This document shows, piece by piece, positions 1-9,140 of a stretch of 64,000 nucleotides of DNA (within the stretch, counting starts at the first letter, position 1; each line of letters starts with the position of its first letter). The stretch is from Hemileia vastatrix. Lineage: Eukaryota; Basidiomycota; Pucciniomycetes; Pucciniales; Zaghouaniaceae. Below the pieces are notes generated by a model. That model was given only the letters and a program-made list of their open reading frames with translations. It was not told where the DNA came from and ran no database searches. The DNA is taken from the NCBI GenBank assembly GCA_030280995.1, contig JASXTE010000017.1:9009998-9073997 (forward strand). The letters run 5' to 3'. The position numbers were made by a program, and so were the translations under genes.

Positions 1-149
1 TCCAACACTATCTTCACCCATATTTTAAGAATTTTTAATTTTGAAAATTTTCAATGAAGGTTTTCTTGCATTTCGTTATGTTTCATCACAGTTTCGTCGC
101 CCATATGCAGTGTAATGATAGTAAAGTATTTTTGATAAAAAATAAGAAG

Positions 150-607
150 ATAGTTTATCCTCGTTGCGGAGGAATCCATAAAATTTCCTTGATATCATAG
201 TTTATCCTCGTTGCGGAGGTATAAATTTAATAAAAGTCATTAAAATTGTAGTTTATCCTCATTTCGGAGTTGATAAAATTTAAGAAATTTCATAGTTTAT
301 CCTCATTGCGGAGGAATCCATAAAATTTGATAAATGTCATTAAAATTGTAGTTTATCCTCATTTCGGAGTTCGTCCATATAATTTCATAAATGTCATAGT
401 TTATCCTCATTGCGGAGGAATCCATAAAGTTTCATTGATATCATAGTTTATCCTCATTGCGGAGGAATCCATAAAGTTTCATTGATATCATAGTTTATCC
501 TCATTGCGGAGGAATCCATAAAGTTTCATTGATATCATAGTTTATCCTCATTGCGGAGGAATCCATAAAGTTTCATTGATATCATAGTTTATCCTCATTG
601 CGGAGGA
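150..607 (-). repeat. 47-bp tandem repeat in the 3' tail of Gypsy-1
   Basis: About ten units are seen. The last five (from 397 to 600) have an exact 47-bp period; earlier ones are diverged and irregularly spaced. Each unit holds, in coding sense, a CCTCCGCAATGAGG core followed by ATAAACTATG. The pol stop codon lies inside the first unit (the last residues NEDKL are encoded by it), and the remaining copies are downstream of the stop and so are not translated. The core can form a short CCTC/GAGG hairpin. Confidence 0.9.
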
Positions 608-3600
608 AGACTTCGGCACTCCTGGTGCCTCTAGGATAGAACCGTTTCACTTGATCGGCCGCTACCCTCTTCTTCAATACAACTCCATCCAACTCTTCTA
701 GCACATATGAGCCGCCGGAAACTTGCTCCTTGATTTTATACGGTCCATTCCACCTATCTGCAAACATTTTTCCCCACTGACTTTCCAAACTCCTATTATA
801 AACCAGGACCATATCTCCCGGGTTCAAAGGTTTCCTTAATCGATGTGCCAACCGCTCATCCCAATATCTAACTGATTGATTTCGGATCTTCATCATCCGC
901 GAATATGCCTTTTCTAAATATTCTTCTTTCTTTTCTAGCTGCATCATTCTTGCACACAATAATTCTTCAGTAGTTTTGACCGTGTCCCAGTCAACTCCAA
1001 GATATGATTCAGCTTCTAAATCAACGGGTAAAACTGCTTTCTGTCCAAAAACAAGTTCATATGGTGAAAATCCGGTCGTCCTTTTGGCAGTGATTTGATC
1101 AGCAAATAAAACTAAAGGTAAATAGTGCCTCCACTTTTCGGCACTTGTCCCACACATTTTAACTAAAGCATCCTTAACAACTTGATGCCCTCTTTCAACC
1201 ATGCCTTCAGCTTCAGGATAATATGGGGTTGCTACCCTAACCTTTGATCCAACTTTCAATACGGCCTCTTTAAACTCTGTCCCAAATTCAGGACCTCCAT
1301 CTACCGTTACCAACTTCATCACCCCATACCTATATACCCAATTATTCAAAAAAAATTCTGCCACATTTTTGGCAGTTAAATTAATAAGAGGTGCTGCCTC
1401 TACCCAACCAGATAAATCATCTCTGGCCACAATTAAATATTTATACCGTCCCTCTTTTATATGAACGGCATCTAAACTAACTCTTCCAAAGAGCGTATAT
1501 TCACCAGTCGCGCGTCCAGGTTCTTTTGGCCTTAAATAACTTCGTCTTTGACATTCTTCGCATGACTGAACCCACTGTTTAACAGCCATCTTCATGCCAG
1601 GCCACCAAAATCGATCAGAAATTCTTCTAAACGTTTCTCCAACGCCTCTATGCCCAAGATCTTCATGCAGTGATTTCAAAACTAATTCTTGCCCCTTCTG
1701 TTGAGTTATAACTACTTGAGGATTTGGATACCTCCTCCTCATTAAACGTCGACCAGATAGGTAAAACGTAGATGACTTCCTCTTGATAGCCACCCATTCA
1801 TCGTCTTCACAATCTTCTGGCCTCTCTAAAGTCAACAAATATTTGACTAACAAAAAATAAAAACCAGTCTGACCCCAGACTTCATCTTGAAAATCGATTA
1901 ATATAACATCAATAGGGACTTCTCTATCACCAATATCACCTGCACATGAATGAGCCAATAATCGTTGACCCCTAAATAAATTTTTAATCGAGCTATGTCG
2001 ACGTTTTTCTTCTGAACCTTTGGATCCTTCGAAAACCGTATTTGAAAATACCTCTTTCTCTTTATCCACCTTTTTATTTAAATTCTCTAATTCTCCAACA
2101 TATACACCATTCCTTAATTTACTACTATCCCGCACTACCAATCCATTTTCCTCTACATACACCACATCTTCTTCTACCTCCTCTCTGCCGAATTTATCTA
2201 CACCTTTTCCAACACCTTTATTAACATAAAAACTATTTTCCAGTTTATCCTCTTGGTGGAGGTCATCAACACCATAATCTAAACACATTAGTCCTGCCAG
2301 TTTAACCTCATGGGGGAGGTATGGAAAGTCTTCAGCTCCTTTAGTGCTGGCTTTGATAATAGGTATATCTTCATCGAACTCTTCTGAGTCTGAATCTTCT
2401 TCAGTGGGTGGTCTCCTTGATAAACCATCTGGCATAGTAAAAGTCTTGCCAGGCTTATGAACTAAATCAAATGAAAAATTTTGAATAAAAGCTACCCATC
2501 TCGTCATGGGTGCGTTTGGTAAAATTGGGGAATTAATCATCTGGATTAACGATTTCGCATCCACTTGCAACTCAAAATGTTGCCCCCACAAAATATGCTG
2601 AAGTTTCTTCAGTATTTTCGCCACACCACATAATTCCAATTTTGGTTGAGAATATCTTGATTTGACCTCAGTAAATACTACAGATTCATACCTAACTGGC
2701 CTGATGTAACCAGCTTTATCCATCTGAGACAAAACCGCCCCAGCTGCAATCTGACTTGAATCAACTGCTAAATAAATTCTGCCAGCATCTTTTCCATAAT
2801 CCATTTTGTGCAGGACTAAATCCTTCCCCACAACCTCCTTCAACTTCACAAATGCCTTCTCACACTCTTCATCCCACTCCCAGTCTGCATCCTTTCTCGT
2901 TAACCGTCTCAATGGAGCTGCCAATGAAGAAAAGTCCTTGATAAACATTCTAACATATACGCAAACGCCTAAAAACCCTCTAACTTCGGTCGTATTCTTG
3001 GGTCTTGGCCAGGACTGAATTTTGTTAACTTTCTTCTTGGACATAATCCTACCCTCTCTACATACCACATGGCCTAATATTTCTAAGGCTGGCACACAAC
3101 ATGAAAATTTTGAACCTGAAATAGTTAAACCAGCCTCTTCAATTCGAAACAAGATTCTTTCTAAAGTAATTGCAAACTCCCAAATGAATTTGCGTATCCC
3201 GGGATTCTCTTCCAACACCTGGTTATCATAGTCGGTTGTTGGTCCCTTAATTCCTCCATCATCTATAAAGATTCCAGCATATTGTGGAATTTCGTCTTGA
3301 AGGATCCAAGCCATCTGAGCTTGATAAACTGCAACCAAATTTGTTGCTCCTTGAGGTAATCTTGTTAACTGTAAACGTCCAAGTGGTGTATCGAATGTAG
3401 TGAGAGGTCTTGAGTCCGGATGTAACTCTCTCTCATCATATCCACCCATAATATCTCCCAAACCATAACACACTCTCCCTGCAAACGCTTCAACAAACTC
3501 CTCAGCACTAGGCGGTATCCCAGCATCCTTTATTGTAACCCTATTTAATTCCCTAAGATCATGAACAACTCTAAGCTTGCCATTTGGTTTCTTGATACAA

Positions 3601-4967
3601 AATACCGGACTAGAATAACTTGACGTTGATTGCTCATACAGTCCAGTGCGTATCCGTTCTCTGACAACTTCAATATAGGCTTCTTTTAATGCAGCCGGAA
3701 TAGGAATCGGTTTCTGCTGCCACGGTTCATGACATACCACAGGAATCTTGTAAGGCTCCCCATAGGAATGCTTCAACACACCCCTCTCCTCTTCTACAAA
3801 AGCAATGGCCTTCTCTCGCTTGACCATCACATCCAACAACAACTTCTTCTCTTCTCCAGACAACCAACCATCAGGTCCAAAATTAACAACACCCAGTCTC
3901 TCAAAAGTGATTCTTGACGTCTCAGAAAATTCAGGCGGATTCTTTACCAAGGGACTTTCATAAGGATCTCTTGATAACCTTGGTCTTCTCAAAGGTGGAT
4001 TTAATTCAGCAGGTAGCGGTTCATTAATAGGTCGAACTTTATTTGCTACCTTCTTATATTTGGCTGCGTCCACATCTAAATAAACTTGAGGTAAAACATC
4101 GCCATTAAAACTTTCATCAAATGAATCTTCTTCATTGTCAGAATCGGAATAAGAAAAATTAGAAAAATATTTTATTTCATTTTTAAATTTTACCCTTTTC
4201 TCCTTTCCCTCGTCTAATTTATAAACAGATTCTCCAACACCTTTTCTTCCCTTATCCAACAGTAAATCACCCGTAAAGAAAGTTGGCAGTTTAACCTCTT
4301 GCTGGAGAACCGGAATTGAATTTTCACAAAAATTATTTTTTTGTGTTTTAATTATACCGAGATTTTTTTTTTGATTTTGATGAGATAATTGCAGTTTACC
4401 CTCTTGCTGGAGGTCCGGAATAGAATTTTCACAAAAATTATTTTTTTGGGTTTTAATTATACTGAGATTTTTTATCGGATTTTGATGTGATATTTGCAGT
4501 TTACCCTCTTGCTGGAGGTCCGGAATAACATTTTCACATAAATTATTTTTTTGTGTTTTAATTATACCAAGATTTTTAATCGGATTTTGATGAGATTTTC
4601 GCAGTTTACCCTCTTGCTGGAGGTCCAAAATAGAAGGAGATAATTGCAGTTTAACCTCTTGCTGGAGGTCCATAAACATACCCTTCCAATTTTTATCCAA
4701 TCTAATTTGGCCCATTTTGCCTTTTTCACCGTTTTTAAATTTAATAGAAAAACCGGGTAAATCCAATAAACATATAGAAAAGTCCAAAACGTATTTGCAC
4801 TCCAAAGTAATATTAACAGAAAATAATTGAGAATCCATTTGAATTATCTCCAAGTGAGCTGACCTATTGCAATCCGGGATCTCATCCTGAGGAGAGATTA
4901 CAACATTAGAGCGATCAGCCCCTGCTACCCCAAAAAATGAGGGCATCCATCCCTTTCCAACAAACAT
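582..4967 (-). CDS. Gypsy pol: reverse transcriptase, RNase H, integrase
   Basis: An open frame of 1461 codons. The first Met is probably not used: the frame is entered by -1 frameshifting from gag at 4931-4937. Residues about 100-225 hold five copies of an LQQExKL motif. The reverse transcriptase follows, with a first catalytic Asp in GLGDIMGGYDE and the pair FIDD at 567-570. RNase H (starting near YLAVDSSQIAAGAVLSQ) comes next. Then a linker carries two more LxxExKL motifs (YLPHEVKL, DLHQEDKL). The integrase has an HHCC zinc domain (HEDLGH ... CEEC) and a catalytic core with D1166, D1223 and E1258. The spacing between the last two is 34 residues, one fewer than the usual 35. No chromodomain is seen at the C-terminus, which ends NEDKL. 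Family membership is clear; subfamily is not. Confidence 0.95.
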   Translation of the reverse strand: MFVGKGWMPSFFGVAGADRSNVVISPQDEIPDCNRSAHLEIIQMDSQLFSVNITLECKYVLDFSICLLDLPGFSIKFKNGEKGKMGQIRLDKNWKGMFMDLQQEVKLQLSPSILDLQQEGKLRKSHQNPIKNLGIIKTQKNNLCENVIPDLQQEGKLQISHQNPIKNLSIIKTQKNNFCENSIPDLQQEGKLQLSHQNQKKNLGIIKTQKNNFCENSIPVLQQEVKLPTFFTGDLLLDKGRKGVGESVYKLDEGKEKRVKFKNEIKYFSNFSYSDSDNEEDSFDESFNGDVLPQVYLDVDAAKYKKVANKVRPINEPLPAELNPPLRRPRLSRDPYESPLVKNPPEFSETSRITFERLGVVNFGPDGWLSGEEKKLLLDVMVKREKAIAFVEEERGVLKHSYGEPYKIPVVCHEPWQQKPIPIPAALKEAYIEVVRERIRTGLYEQSTSSYSSPVFCIKKPNGKLRVVHDLRELNRVTIKDAGIPPSAEEFVEAFAGRVCYGLGDIMGGYDERELHPDSRPLTTFDTPLGRLQLTRLPQGATNLVAVYQAQMAWILQDEIPQYAGIFIDDGGIKGPTTDYDNQVLEENPGIRKFIWEFAITLERILFRIEEAGLTISGSKFSCCVPALEILGHVVCREGRIMSKKKVNKIQSWPRPKNTTEVRGFLGVCVYVRMFIKDFSSLAAPLRRLTRKDADWEWDEECEKAFVKLKEVVGKDLVLHKMDYGKDAGRIYLAVDSSQIAAGAVLSQMDKAGYIRPVRYESVVFTEVKSRYSQPKLELCGVAKILKKLQHILWGQHFELQVDAKSLIQMINSPILPNAPMTRWVAFIQNFSFDLVHKPGKTFTMPDGLSRRPPTEEDSDSEEFDEDIPIIKASTKGAEDFPYLPHEVKLAGLMCLDYGVDDLHQEDKLENSFYVNKGVGKGVDKFGREEVEEDVVYVEENGLVVRDSSKLRNGVYVGELENLNKKVDKEKEVFSNTVFEGSKGSEEKRRHSSIKNLFRGQRLLAHSCAGDIGDREVPIDVILIDFQDEVWGQTGFYFLLVKYLLTLERPEDCEDDEWVAIKRKSSTFYLSGRRLMRRRYPNPQVVITQQKGQELVLKSLHEDLGHRGVGETFRRISDRFWWPGMKMAVKQWVQSCEECQRRSYLRPKEPGRATGEYTLFGRVSLDAVHIKEGRYKYLIVARDDLSGWVEAAPLINLTAKNVAEFFLNNWVYRYGVMKLVTVDGGPEFGTEFKEAVLKVGSKVRVATPYYPEAEGMVERGHQVVKDALVKMCGTSAEKWRHYLPLVLFADQITAKRTTGFSPYELVFGQKAVLPVDLEAESYLGVDWDTVKTTEELLCARMMQLEKKEEYLEKAYSRMMKIRNQSVRYWDERLAHRLRKPLNPGDMVLVYNRSLESQWGKMFADRWNGPYKIKEQVSGGSYVLEELDGVVLKKRVAADQVKRFYPRGTRSAEVFLRNEDKL
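4285..4670 (-). repeat. In-frame ~105-bp repeat at the start of pol
   Basis: Five copies of a GCAGTTTA[AC]CCTCTTGCTGGAG block (plus-strand view) begin near 4288, 4393, 4497, 4602 and 4645. The first three intervals are about 105 bp (35 codons) and the last is 43 bp. Each encodes DLQQEGKLQ or a close variant, separated by a basic, Asn/Lys-rich spacer. The nucleotide core matches that of the untranslated 47-bp tail repeats and two further sites at about 2239 and 2299. Confidence 0.85.
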
Positions 4968-7534
4968 AATTCACCAGAAGCCGTCTGTTTTATATGCCGC
5001 TTCTTGGTGCAAACACAACACTGGCACAGAGTAGTAATCCCTGGCCATGTTTCCCAACCTTCATCTCCAGGAGGCGCTAACCGCATATGTAACCTCCGCA
5101 TATCTTCACCAGTGATCTCCAAACTAATCCCCATGCCAGCTTGATACCCTATCCTGGCCTCAAAATCCATCAAAAAAGGACCACCAAGAACAGTTTTGAC
5201 TGCTCCTCTGGCCACATAAAAGTGAACCTTACCAACAGATCCACCAATGCCTAACCTGACATGCTCAGCTGTACCCATCAGCTCTGTTGCATGCCCTCCA
5301 ATGCCTCTGAGGTTTCCCCCAGTTCCACTTTTAATTGGCAAGCCTATACTCGTCGCTTGCTCCAATGAAATTAAATTAATTTGAGACCCTGAATCGACCA
5401 AGGCCTTTACTTCTTTACCATTTAGAGTTACCACCAGGTAACCCAGGGGAGCGGAAAAATGTGTATCTACATCTTCCCCAAACTTTTCAACATTTTCACA
5501 AATATATTCCACCTCTCCAGTGGAAACCCGACGCCTCGTCAAATGCTTCTTTTGCTTTTCAGCAAGCGCCGGACTAATCGTAAATAACTCCCCCAAAGAT
5601 AAGGGAATCTGAAGTTGATTCACCCTATTCAAAACTGCGTCCATCGCATTAGCTTGACCAGAAACTACTGGCCGCTCATACTGGACCTTTGATTTAACAA
5701 CCTTGGCCCTGGGTACCTCTTGAGGTCCAACCGAGCCATCTTCACCCCCCATTATAACATCTTCACTTTCTATAACCCTAACTCCGTCACCAGCTTCTTG
5801 CACTAATCCTGATCCATCGCTAGTCCTTCTTACACCCTCCATTGGGATGGGACCGCTAAAACTTGGTCTGGGTAGAGACGCCAACGGTACGTCCTCCTCA
5901 GAATCTGAATCATCCTCTGGCATAGGCTCACCATTTAAATCAAACTTGCCATAACTAGGGGGCCCCATATCAGCAATCCCCTTCTGCATTTTATATAATT
6001 CGTCCTTAGAGTAAGGGTTCAATTTGTTGGCGGCAGTTTGAGCACTAGAATTCTTGTCCTTAGAGTAAGGGTTCACTTTGTTATTGGCCTTGCCAGGATT
6101 AGCCCTCAATTGGCTCTGAATGCTAATTTTCGCCTTAGTAGCAGCTGCTCTTCTAGCAGCATTAACATCGTATTCGCCAGCCATACAGCTACCCTCCACC
6201 TGGGCAACTGTCGCCAGCTCTAAACCACCAAAAGAAGAAGAAAATGTGGCTTTACTGACCTCTTTCTCCTTGCCCTTGTCAGCTTTACCACCATTACCAT
6301 TACCATTTTTGCCACCCTTGGCATTAACATCTTCATCCGTCACCTCTTCAAATCTGGCTCTCCTTTCAGCCGTTAAACTTCTCCTGACCAAATCAGAAGG
6401 AGACTGTCCATCACTGGGCTTGATGAACGAACCATCAGGAAATTTATAAACTTTACCATCAAATAAAACTCGCCCAGCATCCATATCCTTATCAAGAGCA
6501 AAACAAACTGTTGCTCTATGACCCCTCCTATTACAATAGGAGCACACCTTTGGCTCATCGTAGCCACCTCTATATCCATTACCACCATTCCCACCATTTC
6601 TCCCATTGCCTGGGAAGCGGTTACCGTTGTTATTGCCATTATAATTTCGACGTTCATAACCTCTAGACTGATAAGAAGTCGACGTCGACGAAGAAGCGAT
6701 TGGGGCCTTGTTGGCCTTCTGGGTTTCTTGAACAAATATTTTTAATTGTTTAGTTAAATCGGCCAGGTGATCGACCATCTTATTATCTACATTACCCTCA
6801 ACTTTAGCAGCAGGTAATCCCATTTGAGCCTTCTTGGCCTCCTGGGCTTTGACCATAATATCGTTGTTTTCGGCCAAAACCTCGCTAACCTTGCTAACAT
6901 ATTGAGTGCAAGACTCTTGATATTTGTCCAACGCCAATAACTTGAGATGGGCCTGAATGTTCTCTTTGATAACCTCCAGAGCCAGCAGTTTCTGCTCACC
7001 ATTAGGCAGTTCCTTCATCAAATCTTTTCTTGAAAGATCCTTCAAGACATCCATACGAATATCCCTGCTGCATGCTGTCCAAAACAAATCTTTTGCTTGG
7101 TTCTCATGCACTAACTCGTCCACCAGTATGAGATATTCCACCACTTCATCAAACTGAACACAGAGCTTTTTGAAGTCAGCCATAGAAGAAACACCACCTT
7201 TTGCTTGCCAGTCTCCAAAAATTTTATTGAGGTCCATCATAGTAAACCTAACACCCCATCTATCAACCATAGCTTTAGAAAGCTTAACCCAATCCTTGTC
7301 CTTGAATGCCTGCATAGCAATAACCTCTTTTTCCACCTCCCTATCGGCAATAAAAAATCTAACTTGCTTCACCATATCCACATGAGAAGCACCATCAACA
7401 GCAGCAGCAGCTTCATACCTGCTAATGAACCATTTAACCTCCTCCCCATCAAACTTTGGGCCATCCCAAGAAACAATTCTAACTGAGGGAGTAAGAGGGT
7501 TAGAAGATCCAGAAGCAACAGCAGAAGAAGACAT
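4925..7534 (-). CDS. Gypsy gag-protease polyprotein
   Basis: An open frame of 869 codons. The N-terminal ~230 residues are a helical capsid-like Gag domain. A Gly/Asn/Arg-rich stretch leads to one zinc knuckle of the form CX2CX4HX4C (C331, C334, H339, C344), which should bind genomic RNA. A long acidic and Ser/Pro-rich linker follows. Near the C-terminus is a retropepsin-type aspartic protease with ALVDSGSQINLIS, catalytic D714. Protease is therefore fused to Gag and not to pol. The ORF overlaps pol by 43 bases in the -1 frame. The first Met was chosen because it lies about 150 bases after the primer-binding site and matches the start of the decayed relative at 49478. Confidence 0.95.
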   Translation of the reverse strand: MSSSAVASGSSNPLTPSVRIVSWDGPKFDGEEVKWFISRYEAAAAVDGASHVDMVKQVRFFIADREVEKEVIAMQAFKDKDWVKLSKAMVDRWGVRFTMMDLNKIFGDWQAKGGVSSMADFKKLCVQFDEVVEYLILVDELVHENQAKDLFWTACSRDIRMDVLKDLSRKDLMKELPNGEQKLLALEVIKENIQAHLKLLALDKYQESCTQYVSKVSEVLAENNDIMVKAQEAKKAQMGLPAAKVEGNVDNKMVDHLADLTKQLKIFVQETQKANKAPIASSSTSTSYQSRGYERRNYNGNNNGNRFPGNGRNGGNGGNGYRGGYDEPKVCSYCNRRGHRATVCFALDKDMDAGRVLFDGKVYKFPDGSFIKPSDGQSPSDLVRRSLTAERRARFEEVTDEDVNAKGGKNGNGNGGKADKGKEKEVSKATFSSSFGGLELATVAQVEGSCMAGEYDVNAARRAAATKAKISIQSQLRANPGKANNKVNPYSKDKNSSAQTAANKLNPYSKDELYKMQKGIADMGPPSYGKFDLNGEPMPEDDSDSEEDVPLASLPRPSFSGPIPMEGVRRTSDGSGLVQEAGDGVRVIESEDVIMGGEDGSVGPQEVPRAKVVKSKVQYERPVVSGQANAMDAVLNRVNQLQIPLSLGELFTISPALAEKQKKHLTRRRVSTGEVEYICENVEKFGEDVDTHFSAPLGYLVVTLNGKEVKALVDSGSQINLISLEQATSIGLPIKSGTGGNLRGIGGHATELMGTAEHVRLGIGGSVGKVHFYVARGAVKTVLGGPFLMDFEARIGYQAGMGISLEITGEDMRRLHMRLAPPGDEGWETWPGITTLCQCCVCTKKRHIKQTASGELCLLERDGCPHFLG
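4931..4937 (-). promoter_or_regulatory. -1 ribosomal frameshift heptamer T TTT TTG between gag and pol
   Basis: Read on the minus strand in the gag frame, the sequence is CAT TTT TTG GGG TAG. The heptamer T-TTT-TTG fits the X XXY YYZ slippery rule and lies one codon before the gag stop (4925-4927). A slip of one base back gives TTT TTT GGG GTA GCA, which is exactly the pol frame, open for more than 1450 codons. A possible small hairpin (ATCTCTCC/GGATGAGAT, 4879-4898) lies about 32 bases downstream, further than stimulators usually sit; a pseudoknot was not assessed. Confidence 0.85.
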
Positions 7535-7686
7535 CCCAATAAGTAATGAAAAGCGTTAACAATCGATAAAATAAGAAGCCTCTTGCAGGCCAATAACAAA
7601 AATCCAATTAGAGTTCCAGAAAATAAGCCTCTTGCAGGCTAATAACGTTCTTGATCCAAGTAAGTCTTTAAAGAAAGCTAGAGAAA

Positions 7687-7708
7687 TCGAACCCCACGTT
7701 TGGCGCCA
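7687..7708 (-). other. Primer-binding site of Gypsy-1
   Basis: On the minus strand this reads TGGCGCCAAACGTGGGG followed by TTCGA. The complement ends in CCA and continues into a TTCGAAC T-loop, as expected for the 3' end of a tRNA over 22 bases. It sits between the LTR and gag. The decayed relative has the corresponding TGGTACCCAACATGGGG at 49420. Which tRNA it matches was not determined. Confidence 0.8.
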
Positions 7709-8881
7709 ACTATGGTAAGGTAAACTCTTAAAGTCGCCTTGCTGTAAGCAGAATCCGGAGGAGATGTGTGGATTTAGCTGAAAACCCCGTCCTTCCAATA
7801 AAAATAACAAAATGGGAATTCTAAATCACTAAGCTAACCAATCTACTTGGATCTGATTAATAAAAATAATGAAACTCTAAAATATTTAACGCTTATTGAG
7901 ATTTAAAGAAAGTGGCTGTTGATAAAAGAAATACTGATAACAACAATTAAGGTGTACCAGTGAAAGATCTGAAAAGATTGACTTTTATGTTTTTATAATA
8001 ATTTAAATTTATATGAGACAGCAATAATCAAGTCCCAGCAATGAAGACCTTTCTAAAGATACCCTGTATGAAGTGTTATTTAAACTGTTGAATTGTATTT
8101 CTAAAATGTTATGTAAAAAAAAAATAATAATGTTATAAGGGTATTACAAGTTATTTAAATTTGTTGAGTAATAAAAAAATGAGACTGTGGTGGTTAAAAA
8201 TTAAGCTGTATGATGTATCCCCCCTCTCAATTTCGAGTTTGAGAAGCGCTTAAGTATTCCTAGTCACGTGCCTAAGTTTTCCCCTCCAGAGCTCTTCCAG
8301 AGTCAATCCGGAGCCCGTACGGAGTCCGTACGGAGCCGGAACGGAGTCCGTACGGAGTCCGTACGGAGTCAAAGCGGAGTCTGTACGGAGTCCGTACGGA
8401 GTCTGTCCGGACTTCCGGACTCAATTTAGAACCTTAAAACCATAATAAAAAATCTAGAAAAATTACACATAATAGAGCTACTTCCCCTTTACATACCAAA
8501 CTAATTTTCGTAGTCTGCGCAGCTCTAATTACCCCGTGAAAATTCATCAAAGTTAAGTAATTTTTGAAAACGTAAATATTTCTATAAAACTTTAAAATTC
8601 ATTTAAAAATATAAGAAAAATAGTAAAAATTCTGGGAAAATTTCCCAAGGTTCTTGAGTGACTCGACTTAATACTTATAAATTTTTCAGACCGTAAAAAT
8701 AAGATTTCTCCGTAAAATAAATTGTATTTGTGTAGGCATTCGCTCGTGACCAATTTCTTCATATTTTAAACTCCAATAAATTAAATAAAACCCTTTTATA
8801 AAAAATAATAACGCCAATCTTGCACGCCGTAATAACTCCATTTACGTACTTAGGTGCCATACTAAACTTTAGGCTACCACA
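7709..8881 (-). repeat. 5' LTR of Gypsy-1 (boundaries approximate)
   Basis: This is the sequence between the primer-binding site and the flanking oxygenase-repeat tail. The inner edge is fixed by the primer-binding site. The outer edge is inferred from the resumption of flanking repeat sequence. No second LTR is available in the window for comparison. It contains no ORF worth calling and carries the CCGTACGGAGT array. Confidence 0.6.
8303..8425. repeat. 11-bp tandem array of CCGTACGGAGT in the LTR
   Basis: About ten units of a CCGTACGGAGT 11-mer, some degenerate (CCGGAACGGAGT, CAAAGCGGAGT, CTGTACGGAGT). CCGTACGG is a perfect palindrome, so the array reads alike on both strands. It is strongly CpG-rich in an otherwise AT-rich setting, and the 11-bp period would put each site on nearly the same face of the helix. 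Confidence 0.9.
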
Positions 8882-9135
8882 CCGTGCATTTTATTGAAGC
8901 AAGGGGTGGGTATCACCAAAATTTTTCTAAGTAATCAATTTCACATGTCTGATTTAAAAATTTGGCAATACCCTCCCCTGCATTTTATTGAAGTAAGGGG
9001 TGAAAATCGCCAAAATTTAATATAATTACATAAATTATTATTTAAACAACTAATATATATTAATTTCCCTAGTTTTAAAGTAATGAAAATTCCTCTACCC
9101 AAAATGTGAATTCATCTAGAAACAAATCTTTGGGA
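8882..9135 (-). repeat. Tail of the oxygenase-carrying repeat (~100-bp units)
   Basis: Two units with TGCATTTTATTGAAG[CT]AAGGGGTG followed by an ATCACCAAAATTT-like block. The same units occur at 28181-28335 and, in inverse orientation, at 41341-41660. In all three places they lie downstream of a Tet-like oxygenase relic, so they mark its 3' flank. The repeat continues to GGGACTTTC at 9132-9140, where the 10.7-kb Gypsy element is inserted. Confidence 0.75.
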
Positions 9136-9140
9136 CTTTC

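Larger units (their letters stand above)
1..8881 (-). mobile_element. Ty3/Gypsy-type LTR retrotransposon, coding part intact (Gypsy-1)
   Basis: On the minus strand, in order from high to low coordinates, lie a 5' LTR, a primer-binding site, gag-protease, RT/RNase H/integrase and a long 3' tail of tandem repeats. The 3' LTR must lie beyond position 1, so LTR identity and target duplication cannot be read here. Both ORFs are uninterrupted and their active-site residues are present, so the copy looks young. The right boundary is placed near 8881 because sequence homologous to the oxygenase-repeat tail (also at 28.2 kb) resumes at about 8883; the next bases on the minus strand start TGTGGTAG. That boundary is approximate. 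Confidence 0.85.

Noticed and set aside
150..607. Regularly spaced repeats suggesting a CRISPR array
   Set aside because: The spacers are copies of each other, the array continues a retrotransposon tail, and the genome is eukaryotic.
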